This document shows positions 8,600 through 17,484 of a stretch of DNA of 64,000 bases, one piece after another (position 1 is the stretch's first letter; each line of letters opens with the position of its first letter). Source of the DNA: Peribacillus deserti (GTDB lineage Bacteria; Bacillota; Bacilli; Bacillales; DSM-1321); NCBI RefSeq assembly GCF_016909175.1, contig NZ_JAFBFI010000002.1:248001-312000 (forward strand), given 5' to 3'. The notes beneath the pieces were generated by a model. That model was not told the origin of the DNA. It worked only from the letters and a program-made list of their open reading frames with translations, and did not search any database. The position numbers and the translations under genes were made by a program.

Positions 8600-9138
8600 C
8601 ATTATTAAAATTGAATGAATTAAAAAAAGAACTTAAAGCATTAGACCATAAGGAGTTAATTCAATTAATTACAGAGATATATAAAGTAAATAAAGATGTT
8701 CAACATTTTCTATCTAATAAGTTTTTAGGCGAAGAAGCTATAAATGATCTATATAAAAAAACAAAAAAGAAGGTGAAAGATGAATTTTTTCCTGAACGCG
8801 GTTTCGGGAAATTACGTTTAGGAGAAGCAAAAAATGCTATTTCGAATTTTAAAAAATTATCATCGGATGAACTTAAAACATTAGATTTAATGATTCTTTA
8901 TGTTGAATTGGGTACAGAATTTACAAATGCCTATGGTGATATTAATATGAAATTTTATGACAGCATGGTGTCGATGTTCGATAAAGTAGTGATCGAATGT
9001 CACAAAAACGAGAAGGTTTTAAACTCTTTTAAATCTAGGCTATATACTATTGTACAAGAATCGGAAGGAATCGGATGGGGCTATCATGAAGTCTTATGTG
9101 ATATCTATTATTCCTTAGACTTAGAAGAGGATGAATAA
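8596..9138 (+). CDS. DUF6155 family protein
   Basis: A 180-aa soluble, mainly helical protein. The pattern LKELxxLDHKELIQLITEIY at the N-terminus, DEFFPERGFGKLRLGEAKNA in the middle, LGTEFTNAYGDIN (about 115-127) and SEGIGWGYHEVLCDIYY near the C-terminus are the hallmarks of DUF6155 as I know it. No function is established. It starts at TTG 8596, with a purine-rich GAAGGGA about 10 nt upstream, and its start overlaps the preceding 54-aa frame. It belongs to a small plus-strand cluster divergent from the broken primase-helicase gene, an accessory setting. Confidence 0.7.
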   Translation: MTLLKLNELKKELKALDHKELIQLITEIYKVNKDVQHFLSNKFLGEEAINDLYKKTKKKVKDEFFPERGFGKLRLGEAKNAISNFKKLSSDELKTLDLMILYVELGTEFTNAYGDINMKFYDSMVSMFDKVVIECHKNEKVLNSFKSRLYTIVQESEGIGWGYHEVLCDIYYSLDLEEDE

Positions 9139-9176
9139 AGAAAGATGAAATCAATAGTAATAAGGGAGTAGTTTTA

Positions 9177-9794
9177 ATGGGGAAGAAAAGCAAGGGTCAT
9201 TTTTGTATAACATGCGGCCGGCATCGGCCAAATGATAAATTTAGCGGGAAAGGCCACAGTCAACACATTTGCAGAGATTGTAAAAAGACCGCAAAAAAGG
9301 GACGAAATCAACTGGGGGACACTATATTTGAATCAGATGAAAATTTTGCATATATAGTAGGTTACACGGAAGGTGGAGTACCATATGGCATTACTCACGA
9401 AGAGTGGGACGAGATAAAGCAGTTTGAGATTGAAGTAAATGAAGATCGAGTGTTAATTAAAGTTTCAAAAGAGATTGGTGATAAACTTAGGAATAACTAC
9501 AAGGAAGATTCTCTAGAACTATCCATCCATACATCAATAGCCATTTCGTTATTTCTAACAAGTTCGATTTCTATTCAAGAAGCAGCCTCTTTAGCCGGTC
9601 GCAATGTTAATGAGTTTATAAATTTATTACAGACTAATAGAATTCCTTGGAGTCTGGGAGGAGAGGACGGTAATAAAGAATACCAGAAAAGCATTGAGGA
9701 TCTCTTAATGTTTATAGATCATATTAAACAAGATGAGAATAACTATAGAAGTTACGGTCTGGAAAAATGGAGAACCGATAAAGGTACACTATAA
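9177..9794 (+). CDS. Zinc-ribbon protein with UPF0175-like C-terminal domain
   Basis: A 205-aa protein. The N-terminus holds a zinc ribbon with Cys10-x2-Cys13 and Cys32-x2-Cys35 around GRHRPNDKFSGKGHSQHIC, a motif common in small Firmicute proteins. A linker carries YIVGYTEGGVPYGITHEEWDE. Residues 113-165 (SISIQEAASLAGRNVNEFINLL..RIPW) resemble the helix-turn-helix-like region of UPF0175 proteins, several of which are antitoxins. The ATG at 9177 has AAGGGAG about 9 nt upstream. It follows the DUF6155 gene by 38 nt and is probably in the same operon. UPF0175 genes are often followed by a PIN-domain toxin; none is seen here, but a different small frame overlaps its 3' end. A DNA-binding or antitoxin role is a guess. 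Confidence 0.6.
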   Translation: MGKKSKGHFCITCGRHRPNDKFSGKGHSQHICRDCKKTAKKGRNQLGDTIFESDENFAYIVGYTEGGVPYGITHEEWDEIKQFEIEVNEDRVLIKVSKEIGDKLRNNYKEDSLELSIHTSIAISLFLTSSISIQEAASLAGRNVNEFINLLQTNRIPWSLGGEDGNKEYQKSIEDLLMFIDHIKQDENNYRSYGLEKWRTDKGTL

Positions 9795-9909
9795 GAATGA
9801 TATTTTCATTGCTCCAGATCAGAACGGAACTTATATCTTAGATATTGTTTTAAAATGCGGACCAAGGCACCGTTCATTATGTAAGGGAATGTTGTTTTTA
9901 AATGAATAG
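9733..9909 (+). CDS. Overlapping small ORF (58 aa)
   Basis: Starts at an ATG inside the end of the preceding gene in the +1 frame and runs 58 codons. The product MRITIEVTVWKNGEPIKVHY then IFIAPDQNGTYILDIVLKCG reads like a beta-rich natural protein rather than a random frame, and most of it lies beyond the preceding stop codon. It may be a separate gene or the displaced C-terminus of the preceding gene after a frameshift. No good ribosome site is visible. Confidence 0.35.
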   Translation: MRITIEVTVWKNGEPIKVHYKNDIFIAPDQNGTYILDIVLKCGPRHRSLCKGMLFLNE

Positions 9910-9933
9910 ACTACTAATAATATTGTTAATCGG

Positions 9934-10059
9934 ATGATGGCTAACCACCTAGTGATATTCTTCTTAATAGTAACAATTGCATTCTCATTCTTCTTGTATA
10001 TAGTTAAGGGAATAGGGAATGAGGGTATCTCTGCAGGTTATTTTGTTATTTCGGGATGA
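9934..10059 (+). CDS. Possible single-span membrane peptide (41 aa)
   Basis: A 41-codon frame with one hydrophobic helix (LVIFFLIVTIAFSFFLYIV). It has two adjacent ATG codons (9934, 9937) but no proper ribosome site. It is listed because the region is otherwise empty and the helix is long and clean; it could be chance. Confidence 0.2.
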   Translation: MMANHLVIFFLIVTIAFSFFLYIVKGIGNEGISAGYFVISG

Positions 10060-10137
10060 ACAGCATGCCCAGTAAGACTAACCTAACGGGTTCGGTTTTG
10101 ACGTAGAAAAAATAAAACGCTCTTGGAGGTGTATGAA

Positions 10138-10581
10138 GTGGTTAAACGCATTGAAATCATTAATGATTTAGAAACCTTCCAGGGGACATGTTATGTAGAG
10201 ATAATACCAGGGAAATATTCAGGAAAGGATTGGGTTAAGGGATCTTTATTTTTTACAGATGAAACGTTTACCTTCTTTTCGAAAGCGATTGAAAAACATT
10301 ATAAAAATTATTCTCTCTGGGGAATAAGTGAGATAAACAGGGACACCTGGAAGTTAATTGTAGCAGAGCTTGAAAATCTCAAGTTGTTTCTAACTAACAA
10401 TCCTAAGGCAGAAGATTTAAATAACCAAATCGAATTTCTGTATTTAGAAACCACAAAGAAATTTTTTTTAGGAAACCTAAATCAAAATTTAAAAGATTTA
10501 GTCCAGGTGCTCGATGATCTCCAATTGTGGATAACAGAGAAGAGCAAGAATAATGAGTATATCTCAATTTTAGGTGTTTAA
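10138..10581 (+). CDS. Hypothetical protein (147 aa)
   Basis: Chosen start is GTG at 10138, because GGAGGT at 10125-10130 lies 7 nt upstream; the longer TTG start at 10123 would overlap that ribosome site. The protein is soluble with a beta-rich N-terminal half (TCYVEIIPGKYSGKDWVKGS, LFFTDETFTFFSKAIEKHY) and a helical C-terminal half. I do not recognise a family. A small acidic-to-neutral two-part protein of this size in an accessory cluster would fit an immunity-type protein, but there is no motif to support that. It is the last intact gene of the 8435-10581 cluster. Confidence 0.6.
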   Translation: MVKRIEIINDLETFQGTCYVEIIPGKYSGKDWVKGSLFFTDETFTFFSKAIEKHYKNYSLWGISEINRDTWKLIVAELENLKLFLTNNPKAEDLNNQIEFLYLETTKKFFLGNLNQNLKDLVQVLDDLQLWITEKSKNNEYISILGV

Positions 10582-10726
10582 CATTAAACTTTAATAATGA
10601 ACCCTTACAGATGGTCCTTTTATTTTATGGCATTACATCTCCCATAATTGAAAATGCTGTTCTTGTAGGAAGGGATATTATATAGGCTGAGTGATCACTG
10701 CATCTCTATATCAGGAGTTTTTAGGT

Positions 10727-11139
10727 ATGTCGAGAGAATTATGGTTGAACCTGCCAGTGCGTGGACCAGAACGGGCAAAGGCGTTTTATACGCAGCGTTT
10801 CGGTTGAATGAGCTGTATGCGAGTCAAGACGGCTCATTCAGCATGATCGTCGGCGACAATCAGGTTGTTTTGATGCTCTTCCCGGTAACCGTGTTCCGCG
10901 GTTTTGCTGGTAATGCGGTTACGGATTCGTGGCTGGGCACTGAAGTGTTATTCTCTCTATGGGCAAACTCTAGGGATGAAGTGGATGAGTTCGCCTTGAA
11001 AGCCGAACGTGCCGGCGGCACTGTATTCAGCAAGCCGGCTGAACAGAGTGGCTGGATGTACGGCTGCGGTTTTGCTGATCCGGACGGTCATCGGTGGAAC
11101 ACGTTGTATATGGATATGAGCAAGATGCCGCAAGGGTGA
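10727..11139 (+). pseudogene. VOC (glyoxalase/bleomycin-resistance fold) family protein, frameshifted
   Basis: A good start exists at 10727 (AGGAG 9 nt upstream) and reads MSRELWLNLPVRGPERAKAF YTQRFG before a stop. The rest of the protein (LNELYASQDGSFSMIVGDNQ onward to the end at 11139) is in the next frame; a missing T near 10800 explains the break. The joined product of about 137 aa has the usual pattern of YaeR/PhnB-like VOC proteins, including a C-terminal FADPDGHRW metal-ligand motif. GC content is clearly higher than in the flanking genes, which suggests acquisition from elsewhere. It is either a recent pseudogene or a sequencing error. Confidence 0.75.
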
Positions 11140-11226
11140 AAGCCCGATTCGCCATTTCGTGACGAGTGTTTAAAGAGAAAGTAAAATAAAGTTACTTATC
11201 TAACGGGTGCGTTCGTATTATAGGTT

Positions 11227-11257
11227 AACCAGTTTTTACTGGTTGATCTTTTTTTTA
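11227..11257 (+). terminator. Terminator after the VOC pseudogene
   Basis: Arms 11227-11233 (AACCAGT) and 11238-11244 (ACTGGTT) with a short T loop, followed by a run of nine T residues. Confidence 0.75.
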
Positions 11258-12840
11258 GGACCTATGATTTCAGTAGCCAGAGTAGAACGTACGGGTGCGT
11301 GGGAGCGTGATCCCGTGAACTAAACTGTTCGCCCCCTACTTGTAGAAGGATGTTTGAGACTGGTTGGGACATATGATCTCGTATAACTAGTGAAGCTATG
11401 GAACTACAGGAAGGATAGTGGTTACTGGTGAGTAGTTTCACACAATTCTTGATGAGGTATTTCCTGAATATAGAGGACCACAAGAAAAAACTGATCTAGA
11501 AAAACCTTCTAAATAATAATTGGAGGGTTATTTGTCGTGTAGTTGAATAGTATAACACTTGTGATATTTCTTTTTAATAAAAAAACAATTGACTCCTATT
11601 AGCTGGTTTATTTTAAGATCTCTATGTTGCCTACTTCAGTCCTTTTGTTGATTCGCTAATGGGCAGTAAATTGAACAAGAAAAATAAAAAGCATTCTATA
11701 TTTAATGATTCTTATCTTTATCATAACTTGGCGATGTACTAGAGTGTGTTAATATGCAGTCTAATACTTTTTCAGTAAATGGCATAAAGTAATTAAGTAA
11801 AAACCCCCATAAACAAACAGTTAATAAGTTCCAATGCCAATTGGTCCATTTAAAAGCATTGCTATAATTAAGAATACAAGGTAAATTTTTCCGATATGAA
11901 AAAAGCACAGAGTGTAATTAATCTTAAACGTCGAAAAGGAAATTGTTAGCTCTAAAATTTCAGAAATCGAGCTAGTCTGGTGATCTTAGAGGCAATTTAT
12001 TAAAAAATATTTAAGACAGTAATATAATCGTCAGGAAATCAGAAAAAGTCCAATAACAAGAAATCGCACTGTTGGTCACAAGAATAAAGCCGTTCTCTAA
12101 ATCGAGATTGATCTTTATTTGGATTATATAAATAAGTCATCTAGTAACAATCTATTATCATTAAGCAAACAGTGGAAGACAAGACAATTCTTTCATTTAA
12201 TGTCGGAAATCCTTTGTTGTTATACATTTTTGTTAATATGGGTGGGGTATAACCATCAGCATTAATAAAAATAATTTCTTGGTTTACATAATACTTATTA
12301 TAGGAAGATGTTTAAAAAGAAGGGAAACTATCTCAAAACCCAAGATTACTTAAAACAGTGAGAAATTTTTAAAAATGAGATTAAATTTTTTTTGAGTTAT
12401 TGACTGGTCGTTATTTATCTTTTTCATCATTGATTAGAATATTATTGAGTTTTTTCATTAAAAGTTTTTAAGTGACACGATTTTGTTGATATTTTTTTGT
12501 ATAACTTGCTTTTGTGTTAATCTGACTGACGTACATATTGAATTTCTATAAAAATCTCCTGGATATTTAAACTGAAAAAAATTATTTTCAAAGTTTACAT
12601 AATTCCTCCTTATACAATTTCATCTCTTACAGTCATTCATCTCCTTATTGTTATTTACCGCATTTCCTTCAAATAAGTATGAACTTCCCATTTTCTTTCA
12701 GCCTGGTATATCTCAGTTGCTATGTTGTCCATACTTTTGGTAACTACCTCCAATTTATTCCTTTTTATTTTCCTATTTCACTGCTATTTAATTGCTGTTT
12801 CTTAAATATATATAGCTTAATCTGATTTACCTTTAACTTT
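11258..12840. other. Gene-poor AT-rich region of about 1.6 kb
   Basis: No intact gene with a ribosome site and family pattern was found. Short frames exist but lack support; a 68-codon minus-strand frame at 11702-11908 has a hydrophobic centre but no ribosome site. The only hint of ancestry is a short transposase-like frame at 11436-11516. The region looks like decayed DNA between the accessory cluster and the HEIGH-motif gene. Confidence 0.55.
11436..11516 (+). pseudogene. Possible remnant of an IS110-type transposase
   Basis: The frame reads FHTILDEVFPEYRG and then EKTDLEKPSK before a stop. IS110-family transposases carry a similar (I/L)xxxLDxxFPE(F/Y) segment ahead of their C-terminal domain. 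No other part of an IS110 element was identified, so this is a weak call. Confidence 0.2.
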
Positions 12841-12882
12841 TTGTCCATGCCCCGGAGAATTGACAATCAGGAGGGAAAATGT

Positions 12883-13347
12883 ATGAACTGCTTTGGAGGC
12901 ATATTGGATCCAAGTACATACAACCTGGAAAAACCAATTGGGATACTGGAGGATAAAAATACGATTTTAAAAGCTCATGGAGTTCATTCAGCGGATCAAT
13001 TGAAGATGCTTGGCATCGACTGCAGATTATTATCCGTTTTTTGCACATCTAAATCAGAAGAATTTGGCGGCTTTATTGTTGTATTTGATTACATGCGCTT
13101 TTGTTCAGACAAAGAGTTAATGGAAGCCATAATATGGCACGAAATTGGGCATCTAGCCAATCCTGTAACGCTGAATACCTTCAATATTGAGGCGGAAATT
13201 GCCTGTGATCGCATGGCCTTTGAAAATTCCGGCCCGAGTGGGATAATAAAGCTGTTAGTCAAAACAAAGGAAATGGGTAAAAATCTAGGGAATCAGCTGT
13301 TAGTAGAACTAACTAACCAGCGGCTTTATGCCTTATCTACTTATTAA
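12883..13347 (+). CDS. Small zincin-like protein with HEIGH motif (154 aa)
   Basis: The protein contains His86-Glu87-Ile-Gly-His90 within AIIWHEIGHLANP, followed after 13-19 residues by IEAEIACDRMA (Glu103, Glu105, Asp109), the spacing of a short gluzincin-like metalloprotease with an HExxH helix and a downstream acidic ligand. There is no signal peptide or membrane helix, so it would act in the cytoplasm. The start is ATG 12883, with AGGAGGG 7 nt upstream; the longer frame from 12841 lacks a ribosome site. It is monocistronic with its own terminator. I do not recognise a named family; peptidase activity is inferred from the motif alone. Small HExxH proteins are also found on phages and mobile DNA, which fits the neighbouring accessory region. 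Confidence 0.75.
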   Translation: MNCFGGILDPSTYNLEKPIGILEDKNTILKAHGVHSADQLKMLGIDCRLLSVFCTSKSEEFGGFIVVFDYMRFCSDKELMEAIIWHEIGHLANPVTLNTFNIEAEIACDRMAFENSGPSGIIKLLVKTKEMGKNLGNQLLVELTNQRLYALSTY

Positions 13348-13355
13348 TACAAAAA

Positions 13356-13386
13356 AATAGCTAAGAACTCTTAGCTATTTTTTTTC
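13356..13386 (+). terminator. Terminator after the HEIGH-motif gene
   Basis: Perfect 10-bp arms 13356-13365 and 13371-13380 with a 5-nt loop and a T-run. Confidence 0.85.
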
Positions 13387-13887
13387 TTCCGTTATAAAGC
13401 TATCTGCAGCTTTTGCTGATGTATGCAGCAAGATACTTGGAATTCTATATTATGCAAAGACTTTATTCATTCGCTAATAAAGGAATAAAAGATTAGGAAC
13501 ATAAACAAAATATCATCAAGTCACTTCGAAAGACCGCTTATACTATTCTGCCTTATCCAGCAGCTACCTATCACCTTTTTCATCGTACTTAAATGCATCA
13601 TTACGAACGGCCCCTTTAGAGTTAAATTAAAAAATTCAATAAGCAAGGGAATGAGCTTATGATGCCAAAAACAAAAGCCAAATGAAAATATACATTCGGC
13701 TTTTGTTTGTTCATTAAATTTTGCTCGAAAAGCCCTTTAAGTCTCAGCTAATCAGGTTTATAGGTTAAATCCGCTGGGTGATGAAAAGATGAGATTAACT
13801 TATTGAATTGAAGAATCATCGATCCATCCCCCCTTTCTAATGAATATCACTAATTATACTGCGCGTACCAATTTTAGGAAGTCATTT
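13387..13887. other. Intergenic region with one inverted repeat
   Basis: No gene was found. A terminator-like inverted repeat (arms 13671-13684 and 13693-13706, one mismatch, 8-nt loop) lies about 180 nt past the 3' end of the minus-strand purine permease. Its tail is T-poor. Confidence 0.5.
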
Positions 13888-15177
13888 TTATAAGTTAATC
13901 CCATTTACAATGAAGTTGGCTAAAAACAACGCAGCGATTATATATAAAGTCATACTAACTTCACGGCCCTTGCCTACTAGCAGTTTAATGATAGGATATG
14001 CTATAAATCCTAGTGCAAGGCCATCCACAATGCTATATGTGAGAGGAATAAAGACAATAATTACATAGGCCGGGAAGCTCTCAGATAGATCATCAAGATT
14101 AATCCCCTTAATGCTTTGAAGCATAAGAGCACCAATTAGAATTAATACGGGTGAAATGGCACTGTCTGGGATGACCTTAATTAATGGAATCATTAAAAGG
14201 GATAGTAAAAACAGAAACCCTGTAACCACACTTGTCAGTCCGGTTCTGCCTCCCGCCGTGATCCCTGCAGTTGCTTCTACGGTCGCCACTGTTGGACTAG
14301 ACCCGAAAATGCCGCTTGATAGAACCGATACAGAGGTAGCCTGCAGTCCTCTTTTATACTTTTCTGGTCGTCCCGCCAATCGCGTTTGTCCATAAACCAG
14401 CCCGATATTCTCAAAAATAACGACCATGGCAAGCGAAAAAGTGGCGAACCAGAATGTTAACGAACCAATTGCCGTAAAGGACAGCGCTCCGAATACATGT
14501 GTATATTCACCAAATGAGGGAACACTCCAGTCCAAGTTATTTAAATCAATAAGCCCGAACGCGAAAGCAATAATCGTATTTATGATAATACTGATTAATA
14601 TATTACCGGGAACATTCCTAATAAAAAGTGTTATCGTAATAATAATTCCAATCAAAGTTGCTAATACTGCGGGATCAGCCAGATTCCCGAGAGATACCAG
14701 TGTATCTTTGTTTGAAACAATAACCCCTGTCTTTTGAAGACCAATCAGTGTCAGGAGAATCCCTATTCCCACCGTGAGCCCTTCTTTTAAGGAATCAGGT
14801 ATAGCCTTTGAAATAGATAATGCCAGCGGTGTGAAAGCAATAATCACAAATATGACGCCGGTAACTGTGACCACTGCCAAGGCTTCCTGCCATGACAATC
14901 CGCTTTTCTGAACCAGAGTATAAGCAAACATTACATTAATCCCCATACCTGGTGCCAGTATAAGCGGTGCATTACTCCAGAATCCAACGAGGAAACAGCT
15001 CACAACACAAGTTAAGATCGTTCCTATGATAGCTGGTTCATATGGAATGCCTGCGTCTGCCATAATAGCTGAATTGACAGCAACAATATAGACAATCGTT
15101 ATAAAAGAAATTAGACCAGCCATAACTTCCTTCATTATGGTCGTTCCATGCTGCTCTAATTTAAATATTTTATCCAT
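13888..15177 (-). CDS. NCS2-family purine permease (AzgA/PbuG-like)
   Basis: A 429-aa inner membrane protein with about 12-14 helices. Family signatures are visible: APGMGINVMFAYTLV in helix 3 and SSPTVATVEATAGI followed by AGGRTGLTSVVTGF in the substrate region. Relatives import hypoxanthine, guanine or adenine with protons. The start is the ATG at 15177 (MDKIFKLEQHGTTI); an upstream in-frame ATG at 15195 gives an atypical extension. B. subtilis pbuG has a guanine riboswitch, but the 125-bp leader here shows no purine aptamer pattern. Instead the gene diverges from a LysR regulator 125 bp away, which probably controls it. Exact substrate is not decidable. Confidence 0.88.
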   Translation of the reverse strand: MDKIFKLEQHGTTIMKEVMAGLISFITIVYIVAVNSAIMADAGIPYEPAIIGTILTCVVSCFLVGFWSNAPLILAPGMGINVMFAYTLVQKSGLSWQEALAVVTVTGVIFVIIAFTPLALSISKAIPDSLKEGLTVGIGILLTLIGLQKTGVIVSNKDTLVSLGNLADPAVLATLIGIIITITLFIRNVPGNILISIIINTIIAFAFGLIDLNNLDWSVPSFGEYTHVFGALSFTAIGSLTFWFATFSLAMVVIFENIGLVYGQTRLAGRPEKYKRGLQATSVSVLSSGIFGSSPTVATVEATAGITAGGRTGLTSVVTGFLFLLSLLMIPLIKVIPDSAISPVLILIGALMLQSIKGINLDDLSESFPAYVIIVFIPLTYSIVDGLALGFIAYPIIKLLVGKGREVSMTLYIIAALFLANFIVNGINL

Positions 15178-15302
15178 GCAATAACCCCATAACACTATTT
15201 ATTTTAATCACTAAAGTATGTTAGCATAATAACGTCTATACGAAAAATATCTAAAAAATATATTTTCCATACTTAAAACATATACAAAAGAGGTGAGCTC
15301 TT

Positions 15303-16172
15303 ATGGATATAAGACAATTACGGTATTTTATTGCCATTGTAGAAGAAGGAAATATAACCGCAGCTGCAAAAAGACTTCATATCGCTCAGCCTCCCTTAAG
15401 CCAGCAGCTGAAATTAATGGAGGAAGAGCTGGGAGTTATTTTACTAGAAAGACAAGGGAAAAAGTCTGAAGTGACCGATGCAGGCCATGCTCTTTATAAG
15501 CATGCACTTCAAATCACTTCTTTATTTACAGAAGGAATAAAAGAAATAAAAGAGATTGGACAAGGAATTCAAGGGCAGATTCATATAGGCGTCAATACTC
15601 TTTCTTCCTTCCCTCTTTCTCAATATCTTCTAAAATTCCAGGAAAAGTATTCGAATGTTACTTATAAAATTATCCAAAGTGACTCTCCCCACTTAACTGA
15701 ATTAATAGAAGAGCGGGAATTGGACCTAGCCATAGTCATGCTCCCTATCTCAGAAGAAATATTCCATTCGGTAAGCATTGAAAAAGACTCTTTCGCTGCG
15801 GTTTTTCCAAATAACATGAATATAGAAAATCCAAGTCTAAATATTATGGATATAGCACAGTATCCCCTCATTCTTCCTAGTATTGAAGGACTTGGGATTC
15901 ATACTATGATTACTAAAGAATTCAACAGGCTGAACCTGGAACCTAATATTATTGGAGAGTGCTCCGATATTGCCCTGCTTCTTCAGCTCGTTTCATCAGG
16001 CTTTGGTGTATCCATCGTACCGCAGTCCGTGCTGGCTGTTCATCCTGGTATCTGTGTTCACAGCATAGAGCTGACTGATACTCAGTTAGAATCGGAAGCA
16101 GCCGTTATCTGGCTGAAAGACCGCTATTTATCTAAAGCGGCTGAGCAGTTTATAAGACTCCTGGCTGAATAA
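15303..16172 (+). CDS. LysR-family transcriptional regulator
   Basis: A 289-aa protein of the standard LTTR length. The N-terminal winged helix-turn-helix is clear (MDIRQLRYFIAIVEEGNITA, then AAKRLHIAQPPLSQQLKLME), followed by a linker helix and a periplasmic-binding-like effector domain from about residue 90. The ATG at 15303 has GAGGTGA upstream. It is divergently transcribed from the purine permease with a 125-bp shared region, the usual arrangement in which an LTTR controls its neighbour and itself. A wide inverted repeat AAGTATG/CATACTT occurs in that region, but no operator can be assigned with confidence. The ligand is unknown. Confidence 0.93.
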   Translation: MDIRQLRYFIAIVEEGNITAAAKRLHIAQPPLSQQLKLMEEELGVILLERQGKKSEVTDAGHALYKHALQITSLFTEGIKEIKEIGQGIQGQIHIGVNTLSSFPLSQYLLKFQEKYSNVTYKIIQSDSPHLTELIEERELDLAIVMLPISEEIFHSVSIEKDSFAAVFPNNMNIENPSLNIMDIAQYPLILPSIEGLGIHTMITKEFNRLNLEPNIIGECSDIALLLQLVSSGFGVSIVPQSVLAVHPGICVHSIELTDTQLESEAAVIWLKDRYLSKAAEQFIRLLAE

Positions 16173-16201
16173 TGATTAGCAGCTGCTTTTTTTTAGTAAA
16201 A

Positions 16202-16234
16202 AAACACCCCTTTTCTTATAACGAAGGGGTGTTT
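16202..16234. terminator. Bidirectional terminator between lysR and the threonine synthase gene
   Basis: Perfect 11-bp arms 16202-16212 and 16224-16234 with A-run before and T-run after; it serves both converging genes. Confidence 0.9.
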
Positions 16235-16245
16235 TACTTATATTT

Positions 16246-17484
16246 TTATTTCAGTACACTGCTTACTGCTATTTTACTTGCCGAGTCACCGCGTTCTAAA
16301 ACAGGTGGGTCTGTTTCCACCAGCTCAGGATATTTAATTCCCTGCCCGGTGTTCAAACATACTACCGTTTCGCCTTCTTTAATCCAGCCATTCTCCCTAA
16401 GTGTTGCAGCGGCTGCAAATGTTGCAGCACCTTCTGGGCAAATGAAGGCACCTTCTATTTGTGCCGTTTCCCTGTGTACCTTTTTTATATCCTCCTCGGT
16501 AACAGCGATAGCACATCCATCTGTTTGATATAAAGCATCAAGTACCAGGAAGTCACCGATGGCTTTCGGAACATTGATTCCAAAGGCAGCTGTTTCTGAA
16601 TTCTCCCAGAAAACTGATTCCGTTTTTCTTTCTTGCCATGCCTTTACAATCGGGGCACAGCCTTCAGCCTGAACTGCTACTAAACGAGGGATTTTATTGC
16701 CTTTGATCCAGCCCAGCTCCTGCCATTCCTTAATTGCTTTATAAATCCCGATTAAGCCTACACCGCCTCCTGTCGGATAAAGAATCACATCGGGAATGGA
16801 GTCCTCAAACTGTTCAAGAAGTTCGTATCCCATAGTCTTCTTTCCTTCAATCCGGTATGGCTCCTTTAATGTAGAAGCATCATAAAATCCCTGATCCTTC
16901 ACCAATTCGCCAACAATTTTGCCGGCATCGCTGATTAATCCATTCACTAAGTATAAATGGGCTCCGGAAACAGCTACTTCTTTTCTTGTTATAGGCGGTG
17001 CATCTACCGGCATGATGATGTATGAGTCAATCCCAGCTCTGGCAGAATACAAGGACCAGGCTGCGCCGGCATTTCCATTCGTCGGCATTGCGAGCTGCTT
17101 AATGCCCAATTCCTTCGCTTTAGAGACACCAACAGCTGCACCTCTTGCTTTAAATGAGCCTGTCGGGACCAATCCTTCATCCTTCATAAATAATTGAGGA
17201 ATTCCTATTTTAGCGCCAATGTTACTCATAGGAATGATAGGCGTTAAACCCTCACCAAGAGAAACCACATGAGCGGGATTTCGAACTGGAAGCAGCTGAT
17301 GATACCTCCACAAATCATGTCTCTTGGTGTTGATCACTTCGTTTTTCTTTTTTCCTTTTAATGAATCGAGATCATACTCGACCAGTAAGGGAGAACCGCA
17401 TATGCACAATTGATTGACTATAGTATCATCATATGTCGATTTACATTTTGGACAGACCAGGTGGCTTATTGAACTAAATGACAT
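16246..17484 (-). CDS. Threonine synthase-like PLP enzyme
   Basis: A 412-aa fold-type II PLP enzyme. The N-terminus has a small zinc-ribbon-like element (CPKCKS ... CICGSPL) typical of the archaeal/Bacillus ThrC subgroup. The PLP lysine is in PTGSFKARG, with the phosphate-binding loop PTGGGVGLIG later and TNGNAGAAW for substrate. Threonine synthase converts O-phosphohomoserine to threonine. The ATG at 17484 has TGGAGGT 6 nt upstream; the longer frame from 17532 is unlikely. No hom or thrB gene is adjacent, so a dedicated biosynthetic role is less certain, and a related dehydratase or other PLP lyase function is possible. No T-box leader was seen upstream. Confidence 0.8.
   Translation of the reverse strand: MSFSSISHLVCPKCKSTYDDTIVNQLCICGSPLLVEYDLDSLKGKKKNEVINTKRHDLWRYHQLLPVRNPAHVVSLGEGLTPIIPMSNIGAKIGIPQLFMKDEGLVPTGSFKARGAAVGVSKAKELGIKQLAMPTNGNAGAAWSLYSARAGIDSYIIMPVDAPPITRKEVAVSGAHLYLVNGLISDAGKIVGELVKDQGFYDASTLKEPYRIEGKKTMGYELLEQFEDSIPDVILYPTGGGVGLIGIYKAIKEWQELGWIKGNKIPRLVAVQAEGCAPIVKAWQERKTESVFWENSETAAFGINVPKAIGDFLVLDALYQTDGCAIAVTEEDIKKVHRETAQIEGAFICPEGAATFAAAATLRENGWIKEGETVVCLNTGQGIKYPELVETDPPVLERGDSASKIAVSSVLK

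Noticed and set aside
11702-11908. 68-codon minus-strand frame with a hydrophobic core
   Set aside because: No ribosome site, no recognised family and AT-rich surroundings full of random frames.
15178-15302. Purine riboswitch before the NCS2 permease
   Set aside because: The leader lacks the conserved aptamer core seen before pbuG; the divergent LysR gene offers a simpler control.
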